64,000 bases of DNA, taken from NCBI GenBank assembly GCA_023333565.1, contig JAJKFH010000374.1:3162001-3226000 (forward strand). The letters are read 5' to 3'. Shown here in pieces: positions 33,001-45,790 of this stretch; the stretch's first letter is position 1, and each line of letters begins with the position of its first letter. This stretch comes from Puffinus mauretanicus. Lineage: Eukaryota; Chordata; Aves; Procellariiformes; Procellariidae. Under the pieces are notes generated by a model. That model searched no databases and was not told the origin of the DNA. It was given only the letters and a program-made list of their open reading frames with translations. Both the position numbers and the translations under genes were made by a program.

Positions 33001-36000
33001 TACGCTTGGTGTCTGGGTCGTAGGTGGCTGTGTGACCATGCAAGCACGATGGCATGGCGTTTTGTAGCTGGAAGCCCACTGGAAGCCAGAAATCACTGTC
33101 TGTGGGAGCAACACCAGACAGATGGTGTGGGACTTCAAAGATGCTCTTGATTTCTCCAGATTTAAAGACTATGTCATAAAATCTTTACTCAAGACCTTGC
33201 TCCCTTCATCTCCTCCTCTCCTTTGATTCAGGGGACTCATCCAGAAATGTTTCTGTGTAAGGAATGAAGGGGAACGCTAACTAGGTGGGGAATAGTAAGG
33301 TGGAAGAGAGGATCGGTGAGGTGCAGAAAACTGCAAGGCACTGGAATTGCATCTCAGACTTCTCCACCAGTCATCACACACAGACTGCAAACTGCGCTGT
33401 TGCTTTTACCCCTTAAAATTCACCCAACTCTTTCTAGAACTTACACCTTAGTTCCTGGAGGGCTCTCACATACAACCACACAGCCTCTCATGGCACCCCA
33501 CGCTGTCAGCTCAGCCTGGTGACCATGCTAGGAGATGTGACACCTTTGCTGTCCTCTCCCTATGCACAGACCCCTCCCATCTGCATGAGTTGTCCTCGAG
33601 TCCCACTCCCCCCGTTGCCTTTGATAGCCCTAAAGTCCCCACCAATTTCCAGCTTCCAGAGTGCATCCTTGCAGGACTGCTGATTGACACCTTCTCCACC
33701 GATCAGAACAGCTGTCCCCAGGTCACTTAGGCACATGGCATGGCACCACCGTGGGCTGGGACTGCCTGGGGAGGGGAGAGCACAGCGCTGTGAGCAGAGT
33801 CAGACGAGACACCCCCAGCTCCCTTCCCTGCTAGGGGAGGCAGCTGAAGGCTCAGAGGGGAGAAATGGGAAGGCAAGGGCCCCAGGTCCCTTCCCACTGG
33901 GGTGGCAAGAGACAGCTTCCTGAGGAAGATTTTCTGTTGGCTTTGGGGAATAACTGCTGTACTAGGAGAGACATCGCTAGCAGATGGAGCCAGCAAAGAG
34001 TCTGGCTGGAGGTAGGACGCATACAGGCTGCCAATTCAGACAGGCTTGGATGCCCCCCATTGATTACCCCTCCCTACGAGGGATATCCCAGTTGCGCTGT
34101 CCCCCTGTGTTACTCCTTGTGAGGGAGGGCTACCCAGGGACAGCTTGTTAGTGCCTAAGACAGAGCAACCAGAAGCCTGGAGCTGCCTCCAGAGATATTC
34201 CTCGTACTGTTCTGTTCCTCCTCCTTTCCTCTCCCAGGCCCCTGCGGTTGGCTGAGCAAGCTAAAAAATACTTTTTAATCAAAGTCTATTCCACATCTTA
34301 CCCTTTGCCTCAAAGGTCTATGCACCCAGAGGTGTGCCTGAGATTCACAGGGGCTACAGAAGCATATTGGAGAGCCTGACAGTACTGGAAGCACCTATAC
34401 TGAGGGCAATTGCATGGAGAGGAACAGTATATACACACAACCTACTTGTAATTCTTGATCACTGGGGAGATAAAGGATGAAGCATGACAGGCCTGCGACA
34501 TTAAAGCGAATGGCATCACCAAGTGGCTGAAAAGACAAAGCAGGGTCTAGGAACCAGATCCTCACCTTGCAACTCCTCCACTGCCAGATCTGCAGAGGAA
34601 ACACAGAGATGACCCCATAAAGAAAGCAACCAGCAGACATACCGTGCAAGGTGCTCAGCTCCACAGCTTAAGAGCCCTTTGGCCTTCCTTCCTCCAAACC
34701 CCAGCACAAAGCTACCTCACTGCAACAAACAAGGTGCAAGACCAAGGTGCAAGAAAGTCTCATCAGAAGAAATGCAGAAGACAGGTAAGAGCAGGGCACG
34801 CTTCCTTTGACTGCCATCATGCTGTCACCATTGCATTTTACCCCTCTGATGGAAGGTCATTTCCCCCCTTCTCACACTCCCTACAGCGGAAGCGACTTTA
34901 TGATGGAGCTGTATTTGCCTTTGTGAGAAGCAAGCCAAGTCCCAGGAAGCCACTTCACATGGGGACCACTGAGTTGTTGTCAAACATTTACACACAAACT
35001 TGGTCACACCCTGGAGCTGACTTGGAATTCACACTCCAGAAGCTAAACATTCTGTTTCCAAACCCCTTGGCAGCTACCTTCTCACTACTGAAAAGTCACT
35101 ACAATTATACTAATTATACGTATATTCCTTTTCATATTCTCTACACTTTAATAATAACCAGCATCTCCTACGGACCAAGTGGTATGCTGTTAGTAGGGGA
35201 ACAAACAGGCTAATGGAGAGGTTACAGAACGTCACAGTAGGTAACTTGTGCCTCAATTTACTCTTCTGTAAAACAAGGCTAATGATACTTGCCTTCATTT
35301 ATAAAGCACTTTTACTCCCATGAAGAGATAGGCGTATTATGTTATGGTACAGACTGTTGGCACTAGAGTATACCATGTTCTATTTCTGGCCTTTTCCCAA
35401 CAGGCAAAAATTCATCAAGCAGTTTATCCAGGACTAAGGAGCATTCTCGGTATTTCGCAAGCCAAGACAGACAAGCCCATCTTGCCTTGGAGGTATACAG
35501 AGAAATAGACTGGGAAGTTGTTGCCCAGCAGCATTGACAGATTGTTTAGACAAGACCTATAAAATAAACCTGGAAGCTGTCAGAGCTACCTTCTTCATTG
35601 AGATCTCTCTCAGACGCTGTGGGTTCAAATAAAGCTTTCCTGGGCTTCTTGGGGTGGACAGGACTCTTCTTCCAGGCCTCACTGGCTTCCACCTTGCCAG
35701 ATGGTGGCTTCAGGGCACAGGGTACTGCCAGGGTCCTCAGTGGTGGGCGGATGTCCTTCCTCCCAGGCGTGGATGCTCTAGCAGTCACCTCTGAGCTCTG
35801 ACTCTTAACCTGTGACAAGAGTTCCAGTCAAATCAGCCCTGAAGAAAAAGACGTGAGGTTACTGTGCGTCGTCTATTACTGGGCCTGAGATTAGTTTCAC
35901 GCGGTGACTGTTTTCAGGCTTGTCGTCCCGTTGAGTCTTAAGGGCCAACAGTATCAGCTGCCAAATATATGCTGAGCAACGCAGCTACCTGCTGCTATAT

Positions 36001-38126
36001 GCTCAGTGGTCCGCTTTCAGACTGCTAGCTGTGACGGGCACAGCTAGCACAAGGCAACTGGAAAGGCAGAAAGGCCATCTGTGCTAGGAGTAACCAGGCT
36101 GATCGATCATCCCACCAAGGGCTGTTAAATTCAACCCTTCCAAAGGCATTTCAATGGAGACTACCACTTTCTTTAGCATAAGTGAATCTTCGGCTCCAAA
36201 ACTTGCTTAGCCAGGTCTCCACTAGGAGAGCGGCAGCAAATGTTTCTGCTAGACATCAACTGAGCAGCTACAAGTGAGGGAGACGATACTACGGAGAGGG
36301 TGAAATAACGAGAGGAAGGCTCCAGGATACACATACTGCAGTAGGATCCTCCAAGTCCTGGCCAAGGGGCATATCATCTGCTGGGAGCACTGGTGACTGG
36401 GTGGTCTCCGGGACGAGGAAGGGGCGGGCGGGCGTACTGCTGGAGACACCTCGGAGCAGCTGCGGCAGAAACAGTGACAGTGAGAATAAAAGGACATGCC
36501 AGGTGTGCTGGCCTCCATCCACAAAGGATGAGCAAAAAGATGTCTTGCAAGGGACAGATTCCCTGCAAGGGAATAGTCCAGCTTTCACCTCTAGAACCAA
36601 CAGAATAAACAAAGAAAAGCAAAGCCAGGCACTGGGAGATGTTAAATGCAAGGGCTTCAGCACAAGGTAAAGTAACCACGTAAGTACCACAGACCCAGGA
36701 GAGAGTGGAACTGGAAGTGAACCGCTCCCTGCTGCCCGTCTCCTGCAACACATGAGGTGCTTTGGCAAAGCTGTGTTTAAAAAATAGGCCTGGAGCACCA
36801 GAGAGGGTTTAGGCTCAGCACAGATGTGCATTAGCAGATCCACGTGAGGCGGCTCTGCCTTGGAGTAGCAAAGAGAAGGAAAAAGAGAGGATGGGAGAGG
36901 ATGGGAGAGGAAGTTCTGTAGCTCAGAAATGACAACATTTGGGACCTAGGGTAGGAAGAGAGGAGGATGTCGGTTGTTTTACCTGTCCATTGACAGTCAG
37001 GACAAGCTTCACAGAGTTGCCTTTGTCCATCTCTTTCAATGAGGCCATGAAAATATCTGTCCTCCAGTCACCTTCCCACACCAGAGACCTGCACAGGGGA
37101 CCATGGGTTTTCAGCCCACAAGTGATACTGACCATGGAAAAATTCCTGCTCCCACACTAGCTGGTAACACCCCAAAGCCAAAAAAATCCAGCCCTGAAAG
37201 CAGCCAAAAGGAAGCTGAAAGCACCACTAGAGAGAAACACCATGGTGGAGGACCAGCAGGCCTGAGCAGCTTTGGAACGACACCAGAAGAACCGGGCAGC
37301 ATCACAAAGCAGAAAGCTTTTCCAGGACACCCCTCCTGACACCCTGGAAGCACCAGCTCCCATCATGACCTGCGGGTGGGCTCCAATGTGCCGACCCGCT
37401 GCGGGGCGACGCCCGGGGACACCAGCACATCTGCCGCGACGCTTGTGTCCGGAGAGTAACAGCTCCAGTCTCCCAGCCCGAACACCACCAGCTGCTTTGG
37501 CAGCGGCAGGGGCAGCCAAGCTTGGAAACCCATCTTGCTGGACTGGCTGCGAGGGGAGGGAAGAAAAACAACAGAAAACAGAGATAATCATCAAGGAGTA
37601 AAATATTCGAAAAGGCTTGAAACACGTTTATGCCAGGGGAGGGCAACAAAACAACAGAAAACAGAGATAATCATCAAGGAGTAAAATATTCGAAAAGGCT
37701 TGAAACACGTTTATGCCAGGGGAGGGCAAAAGGAGAGGGTTTGTGTCATTTAAAGAGGAGACTGCGCAGGGATGCGATGAAGAAAAGCAGCAGCAGCCTG
37801 GGAAGGGAGCGCAGCCATGAGCTGGGGCAGCACAGCCATGCGGGCAGGGGCAGCTCCAGAGAGGAGAGGCAAGGCGAGGCGAGACGTGCAGGTCGCCCCC
37901 GGCCCGCGGGGAGTCCACCCCTGGACAGGGCCGGGGCCGGGCCGGCCCCACCGCTCCCTCACAGCCCCCGGGCAGCCGCTGCCGCGACGGGGCTGGGCGC
38001 CGCCGGTCCGCACCTGCCGAGCCGCCGCGGCGGCTCCCGCAGCGCCCACAGCACGTAGAAGGCGAGGCCGCTCTCCTGGGCGTTGCCCCCCGGCCTCGGC
38101 CGGGCCCGGCGGCAGGCGGGCAGCAT
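30017..38126 (-). CDS. Kelch-repeat beta-propeller protein, about 569 aa (12 exons; gene not recognised)
   Basis: I cannot name this gene. Exons, in transcript order: 38014-38126, 37370-37546, 36983-37088, 36337-36459, 35590-35809, 33643-33765, 32912-33099, 31947-32146, 31532-31623, 31160-31214, 30372-30469, 30017-30231. All phases agree and sum to 1710 nt. From about residue 247 to the end there are six kelch-type blades with the usual aliphatic-Gly-Gly pair: AVLIGGEG, IYIFGGIREG, LFVFGGTF, LLIFGGRR, VLISGGCN, VLVFGGSN, each followed by a Tyr/Trp-bearing strand. This fits a six-bladed propeller, usually a protein-binding platform. The first 246 residues have no domain I know; part is rich in Lys, Pro and Ser (exon 35590-35809). 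There is no signal peptide or obvious membrane segment, and no BTB or F-box is visible. An in-frame ATG at 38144 adds six residues. The exon-2 donor (GTCATG) is weak. The gene converges on GSTZ1 and lies upstream of, and in the same direction as, TMED8. Confidence 0.88.
34566..34589 (-). other. Possible 24-nt micro-exon of the kelch gene (DLAVEELQ)
   Basis: Between kelch exons 35590-35809 and 33643-33765, a 24-nt stretch is bounded by a good acceptor (tttcctctgcag) and donor (gtgagg). It is phase 1 at both ends, exactly fitting its neighbours. Inclusion would add eight residues in the linker before the propeller. Transcript evidence would be needed to call it real. Confidence 0.4.
37565..37730. 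repeat. 83-bp tandem duplication in kelch intron 1
   Basis: Two head-to-tail copies, 37565-37647 and 37648-37730, differ at only one position. They lie just upstream of the exon-2 acceptor (37547), so the sequence probably holding the branch point and pyrimidine tract is doubled. The second copy reads ggcat where the true acceptor reads gcag. Confidence 0.95.
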
Positions 38127-38350
38127 GGCGGCGAGCGTGTGCATGGGCCGCGGGGTGTCGCCATTAAGGGGCCGCGGCGCAGCTGCGGGCGCCCGCCGGC
38201 CATCCGCCGCCCCCGGCCTCCCTGCGGAGGCACTCGGCGGGGCCCGCCCCGGCCGCACCGCCTTGGTCGGCGCTAGGAGCGCCCGAGGTTGCTGTGCCCC
38301 CGTTCACGGCACACGGGGTGGCCCCGGCAGCAGGGAGAAAGGCGGGAGAG
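37830..38350. promoter_or_regulatory. CpG-rich 5' region of the kelch gene
   Basis: GC- and CpG-dense sequence covering the first coding exon and about 220 bp upstream of the start codon at 38126. No TATA box is seen, so it is a typical dispersed CpG promoter. GC content drops after about 38350. Confidence 0.6.
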
Positions 38351-39865
38351 CAGGACCAGCAGCTCTGGCCGTCCTAAGCCAGGCCCACCCTCGCCTCCGT
38401 AGCAAATTACGCTCATTGCTAGAGCCCAAGCCACACGTCCCTTTCTGGGCAGGGATTGTTTGCCGATTCCTAAATGATGGTATCTGTACACATTTCTTGT
38501 AGCTCTCATAAAAAGGAGCAGGTGTAAAACCTGCTTCTCTTATCCACAGGCAGGGCTACCACCAAGAGAAGGCAGGATAGTGGCAGATCCTCCTTAAATA
38601 GTAATTAAATCTGTGAATGTGTTACTACAGAGAGTCCGCTGTGTACCCAATACCACCTGTATGCTAAGCTCAAAACTGCTGTTGATAACCAAACACCACT
38701 AAAATGGTGGCGACAGGGCTTCAGCAGCCAACAAGCGATACTCTCCATGTGCAGCTGAAACAGGGAAGAGTCACTTCCCAAGCCTGCTCCGAGACCTTCA
38801 CTGAGCAGCTTGTCATCAGAGCATTTCTGTTGCAGCCCAACCGCAAAATTTACAGAAAGGGTGGGAAAGAACTAACCTTGTGAAATTTCATGTCACTTCC
38901 CTGCATCCCCACCAAGTTGCTTAGTTTTCCTCTTGGCCATATGCCAAAGACAGGGATTCATGTTGAGTGCGTGGTAGTCAAGTAGCTGTAGTGCTGTTTC
39001 TTCGGGGGTCTTAAATCAGGTCTAACTTGGCAGAGCCATCTATTGTCATCTGTAGAGTTATCTATTTGATCAACTTGCTTTGTGATTGCTCCTGCCCATC
39101 AATTATTTTATAAAAGTGCTCCAAGGAAACACAGGACTAGAACAGAGACAACGGAACTTCTGCAGCACTTGTCCTACTAAGCTTCGTAACGAGACAAGTG
39201 AGGAAGGATGGCTCGGGCTGCAGGTATCATTCCTCATTTTGACCAGCAGGTGCTTCTTTCAGACCATGTAAATAAAGTCTTCATAGTAAGATAAAGTTGA
39301 TGGGCAAGCAACTATGAGGAGCTATGAAGGGCAAACACTTTTCTCTAGATAATTTAATCAGTACCTGGTAACTGAAGAGTTTTTAATCCTTCAAATTGAA
39401 AGCTGAAGCAACGGAACAGCTAGCTATAGGGGATCTCTGCAAATGGAGGTGAAAAGTACCAATATGAAGCACTGGAGGGTAAAGCGTTCAAACTCTACCC
39501 ATGTCCATGATACGAGCTTGGCTACTTGCTTATTCCTCTCCAATTCTTCAGGCATTCAGTACAATCTCAAGCATTGCAGAGAATTTGAAGGATTAAAAAG
39601 AAAATCCCAGGAAGTAATTTTAACAGACAGAAAATTTCCTGGCTGGAACCATCATCACCAGCTGACAACAGAGCATTTCCCTATCCATTTGCAACCAGAA
39701 TGTGCAGTACACTGAAAAGTACATTTTGAGTATTTGCCTCTTCTCTGCTTATAAAACTAAGTTTAATTGTATTCTTGTTTTGATGGAAAGTCTGTAGTTC
39801 AATTTTTTATATCAAGACACTCACTTGCATTAAACAGAAGACAAAGTTCGTTGCATAGTGAAAAG
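38351..39865. other. Intergenic stretch between kelch gene and TMED8 3' end
   Basis: AT-rich sequence with no reading frame, splice pattern, known RNA or repeat that I can support. Confidence 0.5.
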
Positions 39866-42800
39866 TTTATTTAAAGGGTATAAGTTCCAATATACTATTA
39901 CAAATCAGCCACAACACATCAAATATAAACAATACAAACCAAGCATAGAAGGAATGCAAGCACACTATAAATATAGTCTTCATATGTGCCCTTCAGCAAG
40001 AGGTTCAGTGCCACATTTTGTTAAAATATCCTCTCCTCCATTTAAAACTCATATCTTGGGAGGACATGAAAAGCAAACAGCTGGTGCCGAGAACTCAATT
40101 TTGAAATCACAGGACATCAAAAATATTCACATCACATAGATAAGGACTGACAGACAACCATCACAGTTCACAAGAATATAGGTCTGAAAAAGGTATGACC
40201 AGCTACAAGATGCTCCCCATTGAAAGACTATGCTAGCAGCTTGGAGCAGCGAGTCGAGAGCAGACTGCTTCCCTCTGAGGAGAGCAGATACTCACCAGGG
40301 CGTCCTGGAGGTTGCAGGGAGACCATTTCCAGCTATTTATAATTTCCAAACGCAGCTCCTTTACTTGGCAAAGCCTCCTTAGCTCTGAGCTTAATGGTTG
40401 GCATCCAGCTTCTTGCCCAAGCAACTTGACTCACCATTCCAGATCGGCTTAAACCAGATAACCCTCGCTGATGGATCACAAAATTCTTCCTCTCTCCCTA
40501 CCTGATAAAGGATACATTTCTTGTGATGAAGCTTCTGAGAAAGCAACCTGTAAAATCCAGAACAGAACGCAGAAAAGCCAAGGGGAGTCAGACCCACCGT
40601 CCACCAGGCCTGATGTTGTGTCTTCAGCTGCAACAGCACCAGTGTTTCAGAATAAGTTGCCAGAGACTTTTTGGAGGCAAACATGGAATAACCCCACAGA
40701 AAATTCTCCTCCTAGCAAGATGTACTTGAACTCTGCAGTTTTATGTACCTTCTAATATTTTATTTAGTAGGTATTTACTGCAAATAAACTTATTTAGATA
40801 AATGACTTAGCTCTTTGACTCCTGCTCAACTCTTGGCTTCTTTCACAGTCTAATTAGCCAATGTATTTAACATGATCAGTTCCCAGTTTTCCATTCTAGC
40901 AGTAGAGATGTTCTGCTACATCTACATGACATTGTCACACCCAATATTTTCCCAGATATGAGAAAAAGAGAAGCAGTCTGTTCTTTCACACTTGTAGATC
41001 AAAACAAATTTTGTTGCTTTGGTCTCTTATCCAGCCTCAATACATATAAGCACACACCACTCCCAACGCTGAATTCAGACACTCTTTTTAGAGAAAATGA
41101 TGAATGGCCAGAAGGAATGCTCTTCTGTGTCTATCTAGTGTTCCTCTGGTCCTCAGGTTTAGCATTAGCGTATCAAAAGGAATAGTCCTGTGGTGTTCCT
41201 CGATATCTGACAGCAGCATATGACTTTAAAAGGCAAAGATCTTATGGCGCCAGGAAACTCAAACACCATTCTACTACTCATCTTACAGCAACAAGGCAGT
41301 CTAATGAACAGCTTAAATCTCCAGGAACAGCCTACAGGGGCTTTCCTTGCCTGACCTTAGGAAGTGCCTCCCCTCTACCCAAATGGGCAGAGAAACAAGA
41401 AATCCCTTGGATTAATGACATCTATGGCTCTTATTTCAGACATGCTCCTTGTTCCTAAGGCACCTTGTGATGAATCCTCTGTAGAGTGGCTTTAGTGGGC
41501 ATAGTGAGACAAGGAAGGGCATAAGCAGTGGGGATAAAAGTCAACTGATTTAGGAATTCATTCTCTACCCTAATTCCCCACAAGAATGAGTAAGTCTCTA
41601 AGCAACTAGACATGTGACAAGGTTCACCTCTAACTCAACTCACCAGGTCCAGCACCACAATAACTGACCCACTGCAGGCCATAGATGAAGGTTACATGCA
41701 CCCACAGTTACAAGGAGACATGCGCACAGGGTATAGCCAAAAAGAAAGGCGCGTGGCTGTCTTCTGGACTCAGTTGCATAGTAACTCGACTTTCTTCTTA
41801 GCACCTGAAGTCAGACAACTAAACTCTTTCTCTTATGCATTTTCATCTTTCCTGTTCATGTAAACGGCTGATCACCAATAATAATCTACATAACTATTAA
41901 ATGGGTCCCAAGCATTAATTTCTAACTAGCCTATGTCTGACACCAATAACCGTTCTCAAGAATCCATATTACAGGCCTCCAAAGAGTTTGAGAGTAAATT
42001 AAATCAGTACAAGTGGTCCCCAATTTAAGCAATTTTAACTCTCTGTCCTCAGTAAAACACATACATTTTAAACTCCTGCTGCTACATTACACCTAAAGGG
42101 AAAAAAAGAGAAAACAATGGAGAGCTTATGACCTTCTTTGACATAAAAAAAATGCCCAACAGATTATGGCCATTATTATAAATAAACAATTATACAAGCT
42201 AATTTTTATACAAGTCCTGCACTACAGGACTACCTTGTATCGCTGGCTGAACATGTAAATCTTATTTCTAGATCTAAGTTACATTCAAAACAAAATGGAA
42301 AACCATTTTGTGCTTTCACAAAATAAACCCAAAATGCAAAAGAAGCTTCTTCCTTGATTTAGCTTTTTGAATTTCTAGATGCAATTTACAGGGAGAAGAA
42401 ACACATTTTAAAAACCTATCTGAAATCTTCCTTCCACAGAAACAAAGAAGGAATTTTCCTTTCTCAAGGATTTATTTCCCTCTCTGAAGTGCAACTGCCT
42501 TTTTAATTCATTTTTCTTTCTATACCCAAGGTCTAGTTCCAAACGTGTCCAATTAAAGTAATAAGGGTTTCCATCACTGCCTCAGCCAGATAGCAGGACT
42601 GGATACAAATCCAGGAGATACACCAAACTGAAAAAAAAGACACATGAGAAATAAGATCACTTCTTTGAACCAACTATGGGTTCGATTTTGAATGGGAATG
42701 GCCGCTGTTAATCACTAGCCACACAGCCAAGCTATTGGATTTATCAGAAAATGAATAAAGACTATATATCCTTCCAAAGGGAAGTTGTCACTTGGATAAT

Positions 42801-45790
42801 GAATGCTATCTGAACACCTGAGAAACAACATGTAATATGGAAATTAAAAAAAAATAAACAAAAAGAGGAATTATCCTGTACAAGCTTCACATCTGTGAAG
42901 CTTCTGTTTCCTGCAGATGAACTATTCTGTGCCTAAAACTATCTTGTGTTCATAAGAGATACCAGACGCTCTGGGAAACTTAAGGAGTGAAATAACACAC
43001 ACCGAACGCTTTCAGTTGCACTGCAGCAGGCCTATCTGTGGGCACGCTGCATTTGCAGACCGGGCACGTGCTGATTGGGATGACATACCATATTCAATGC
43101 TGCTGTTGGACTTAAGTCAATGAGACAGGCACAGTTCCAAACAAATGACCTGAGCCTTATTAAAGGTTGGTCCACACTTCAGAAAGCTAGAACTAAGCAA
43201 TTGGATTACCATCTACAGAGCAACTTATCTTAACTAAAACCACTAACTAATGGCTTGAAAACCAGCACATGCTATTTATGTGTCAATGAGTGATCAAAAT
43301 TGGTTGTGAGGCAGGCCTATTAACTTCTTAAAATATGAGAAAATGAATTTCAAACCTTAATATAAGCAACAGACAGACAGGAGGGGGAAGTAGCTGAGAG
43401 TTAGTAACAAGGAGGCCACACTATAAGGGAAACGGTTTTTTAGTGGAGATAACCCACTAGCCTGCAATAAGCCATGTGACTGAGGATCAGTAATTCTGGA
43501 ATATCTAATGTATTAGAGGTCAGAGTTCCCTTCAACATAAATAAATCCTAATTAGAAAGTGGAGTGGGTGTCAGACAGTGCATCATACATTAATCAGCAA
43601 GTGCACACAGAGTTCTGTGGATCTCACAGTAAAGGACCAAAGGCAGTCATTGAGTGGGGCAGTGCCGACATTGTGATCAGACTGAAGGGTCTTTTCTATC
43701 TTCTTCTGTTCAGTGTCTAGGAACTTGATAGACAAAGGATGAAAAAAAAAAAAAAGAGCGCGCCTTACCCAAGTTGCTCAGGCCTCATTCAAGTGCTGTA
43801 CAAAGGCCACAGGATGGTCCTTTATCTCCCCCAAGAGAGGCTAAAGGAAGGAATGGTCCTCCCCAAGTTGTTAAATGAAAGAGCATCTTACTCTGACAGA
43901 TACCAAGTCTCCCTGCAAGGTTGTCCTGTGGTTGCCCCCGCTTGAATAAGGCAGCTTTGCAGTTCACCCCCTGCCCAGGTGCATGCTCTTTCTTTTGAGA
44001 AAGGCGGCTGTTTTCTCCCATCTCAGGGCCCAAAGCAGCAACAACTCTGCTCCCTACCCTGACCAACTCTGCTCCCTGCCTGCTCACCCAAAAAGCCACT
44101 GTGCTCCGTTGCATTTCCAAAGAACCAATGTCCTTTGCATTTCCACTCCTCCTCTCCCAGCTTGGGCTGCTCTCTTCTTACTGATTTGACCTACTAAGTG
44201 CTCTAGGGCAGTGAATAAGTAAACAGAGATAGTTAAAAGAAGAGCTTGAATATGGAGCAAATTGCACAGCATTACAATATAGCCTTAATAGGAAATATGT
44301 GGCCCTCCTACGAGAGTGAAATCTTTGGCTTTAACTACCCCAAAATAATTTTGTCCATCATCCCCTCTCAATAGAAGGAACGGACCAAGTAGAGGTGTTT
44401 TACCTGGAGGATTTGAAAATAAAACTCAGAACTTTACTAGAATCACCATGCAAACAGCCATTTTGTGTCTCTGCAAAGAGGTATCAAAATGTAAATACAG
44501 CAGTATTCTTAGAAAAGAGAATGTTTTTAAGTTAGAAGTATTAAAATAAACAACAGTTACAGATAAACATGATTTAAAATTCATCTCTTGAAGGATTAAC
44601 TTAATCCTTGTTCAACTCTGCCAGTACTTGAGCAGAAGGTGATCACTAATGCCATCATTAGCCACCAAAACATGCCAAGGAGCTCCATCCTTTACCATGT
44701 GGTCAGGGTTAGCAATGGCCTTGCTGATTCTGGTTCACAGAAAGGATTGGTTAAATCCCACACCTTTCGAGTTTCTGAGCAGAGATGTTCTTTTCTAACA
44801 ATACCTTTGCAACAGCAATAGCAGCTAACAAGCTACACTTCTCTGGGGAGCCTTCTCCTTGCTACATATGGTATCCAGCTGGCAGCAATACCAGTGAACC
44901 TACATGCTACTACTAAGAAACATTTCCTGTATGTTTATTGGTTGTACTCCAACCTTTTTGTATTTATTCAGCACAGCAGTAAGTAATTTCTTCTGCTTCA
45001 CATCTGGATTACAGAAAAAACTTTTGGTGGTCACTGAAGTTTTAATCATCTACATATCCCTACAATCAACAGGTATAACATCCAATTCTTAATCTGTAGG
45101 AAAACCTTCTTATGGACTTATATATGTGCACCCTCCCCCCACCCCCTGTTCAAACACATGCTGTGACTGCCCTTTGGGGCCCACCTGTTGTGGCATGGCC
45201 TAGCCACTGCAGCACGGGCTGCTGCTGGTCAGCTGCACTCCCACCCACACGAGTGAAGGAAGCGCTGGCTGCTGGTGACATGTAGTGGTGGTAGAGGATG
45301 AGATTATTAGTGGCTAGGTGACAAGCCAGCTGTGCTTTCAGCTCATTGCAGCTGACAGCTGCCCTCTAGTGACGCAGATGCAGCAGGAGAGTTGGAAAAG
45401 TTATTCACAAAATAGTAACAGATCAAGAATATTTTCACTTCATTTCGTACCAGCGCAACAGATTGAAACCACGACCACCTGAACCTGGCCTCTGGGCATT
45501 TACCAGCTGTGACATGAATGTCCAGCCCGATGCCTGCACAGAGCAGACCTCCCGAAGTTTTACAGAAAGAGCAGCTGCCTGTGGACAACCAGGCAGTCAC
45601 AACTACCTTTCTCCACTGGGCAGCGGGGAAGGAGGGTGTGGGGAGAAACCAGTTAGTGTCTGAAGAGGAGCTGGCAACATTGTGCCTTGGTTCTGTCACA
45701 TGGCAGTGCCCATCAGGCGGTACCAGGGCTAGGTGGCAGCCTGCTACACTCACCATTACCTGCCTGCTGTCCCTGCCCCTTCCCGTTTCT
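39866..45790 (-). other. Probable long 3' UTR of TMED8
   Basis: Downstream of the TMED8 stop codon there are about 5.9 kb of AT-rich sequence without a supported coding exon or promoter-like block. A minus-strand AATAAA at 39866-39871 is followed by T/G-rich sequence and is a plausible distal polyadenylation site; other minus-strand AATAAA or similar signals lie closer to the stop. Mammalian TMED8 also has a long 3' UTR. The true end cannot be placed without transcripts. Confidence 0.35.

Noticed and set aside
34446..34530. Extra kelch exon reading PLGDAIRFNVAG, with acceptor ttttcag and donor gtaggt
   Set aside because: It is phase 0 at both ends while the neighbouring exons need phase 1; in the required frame it meets a stop at once.
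34644..35213. 189-codon plus-strand open frame
   Set aside because: It lies antisense in a kelch-gene intron; the composition shifts along its length and no domain or promoter is seen.
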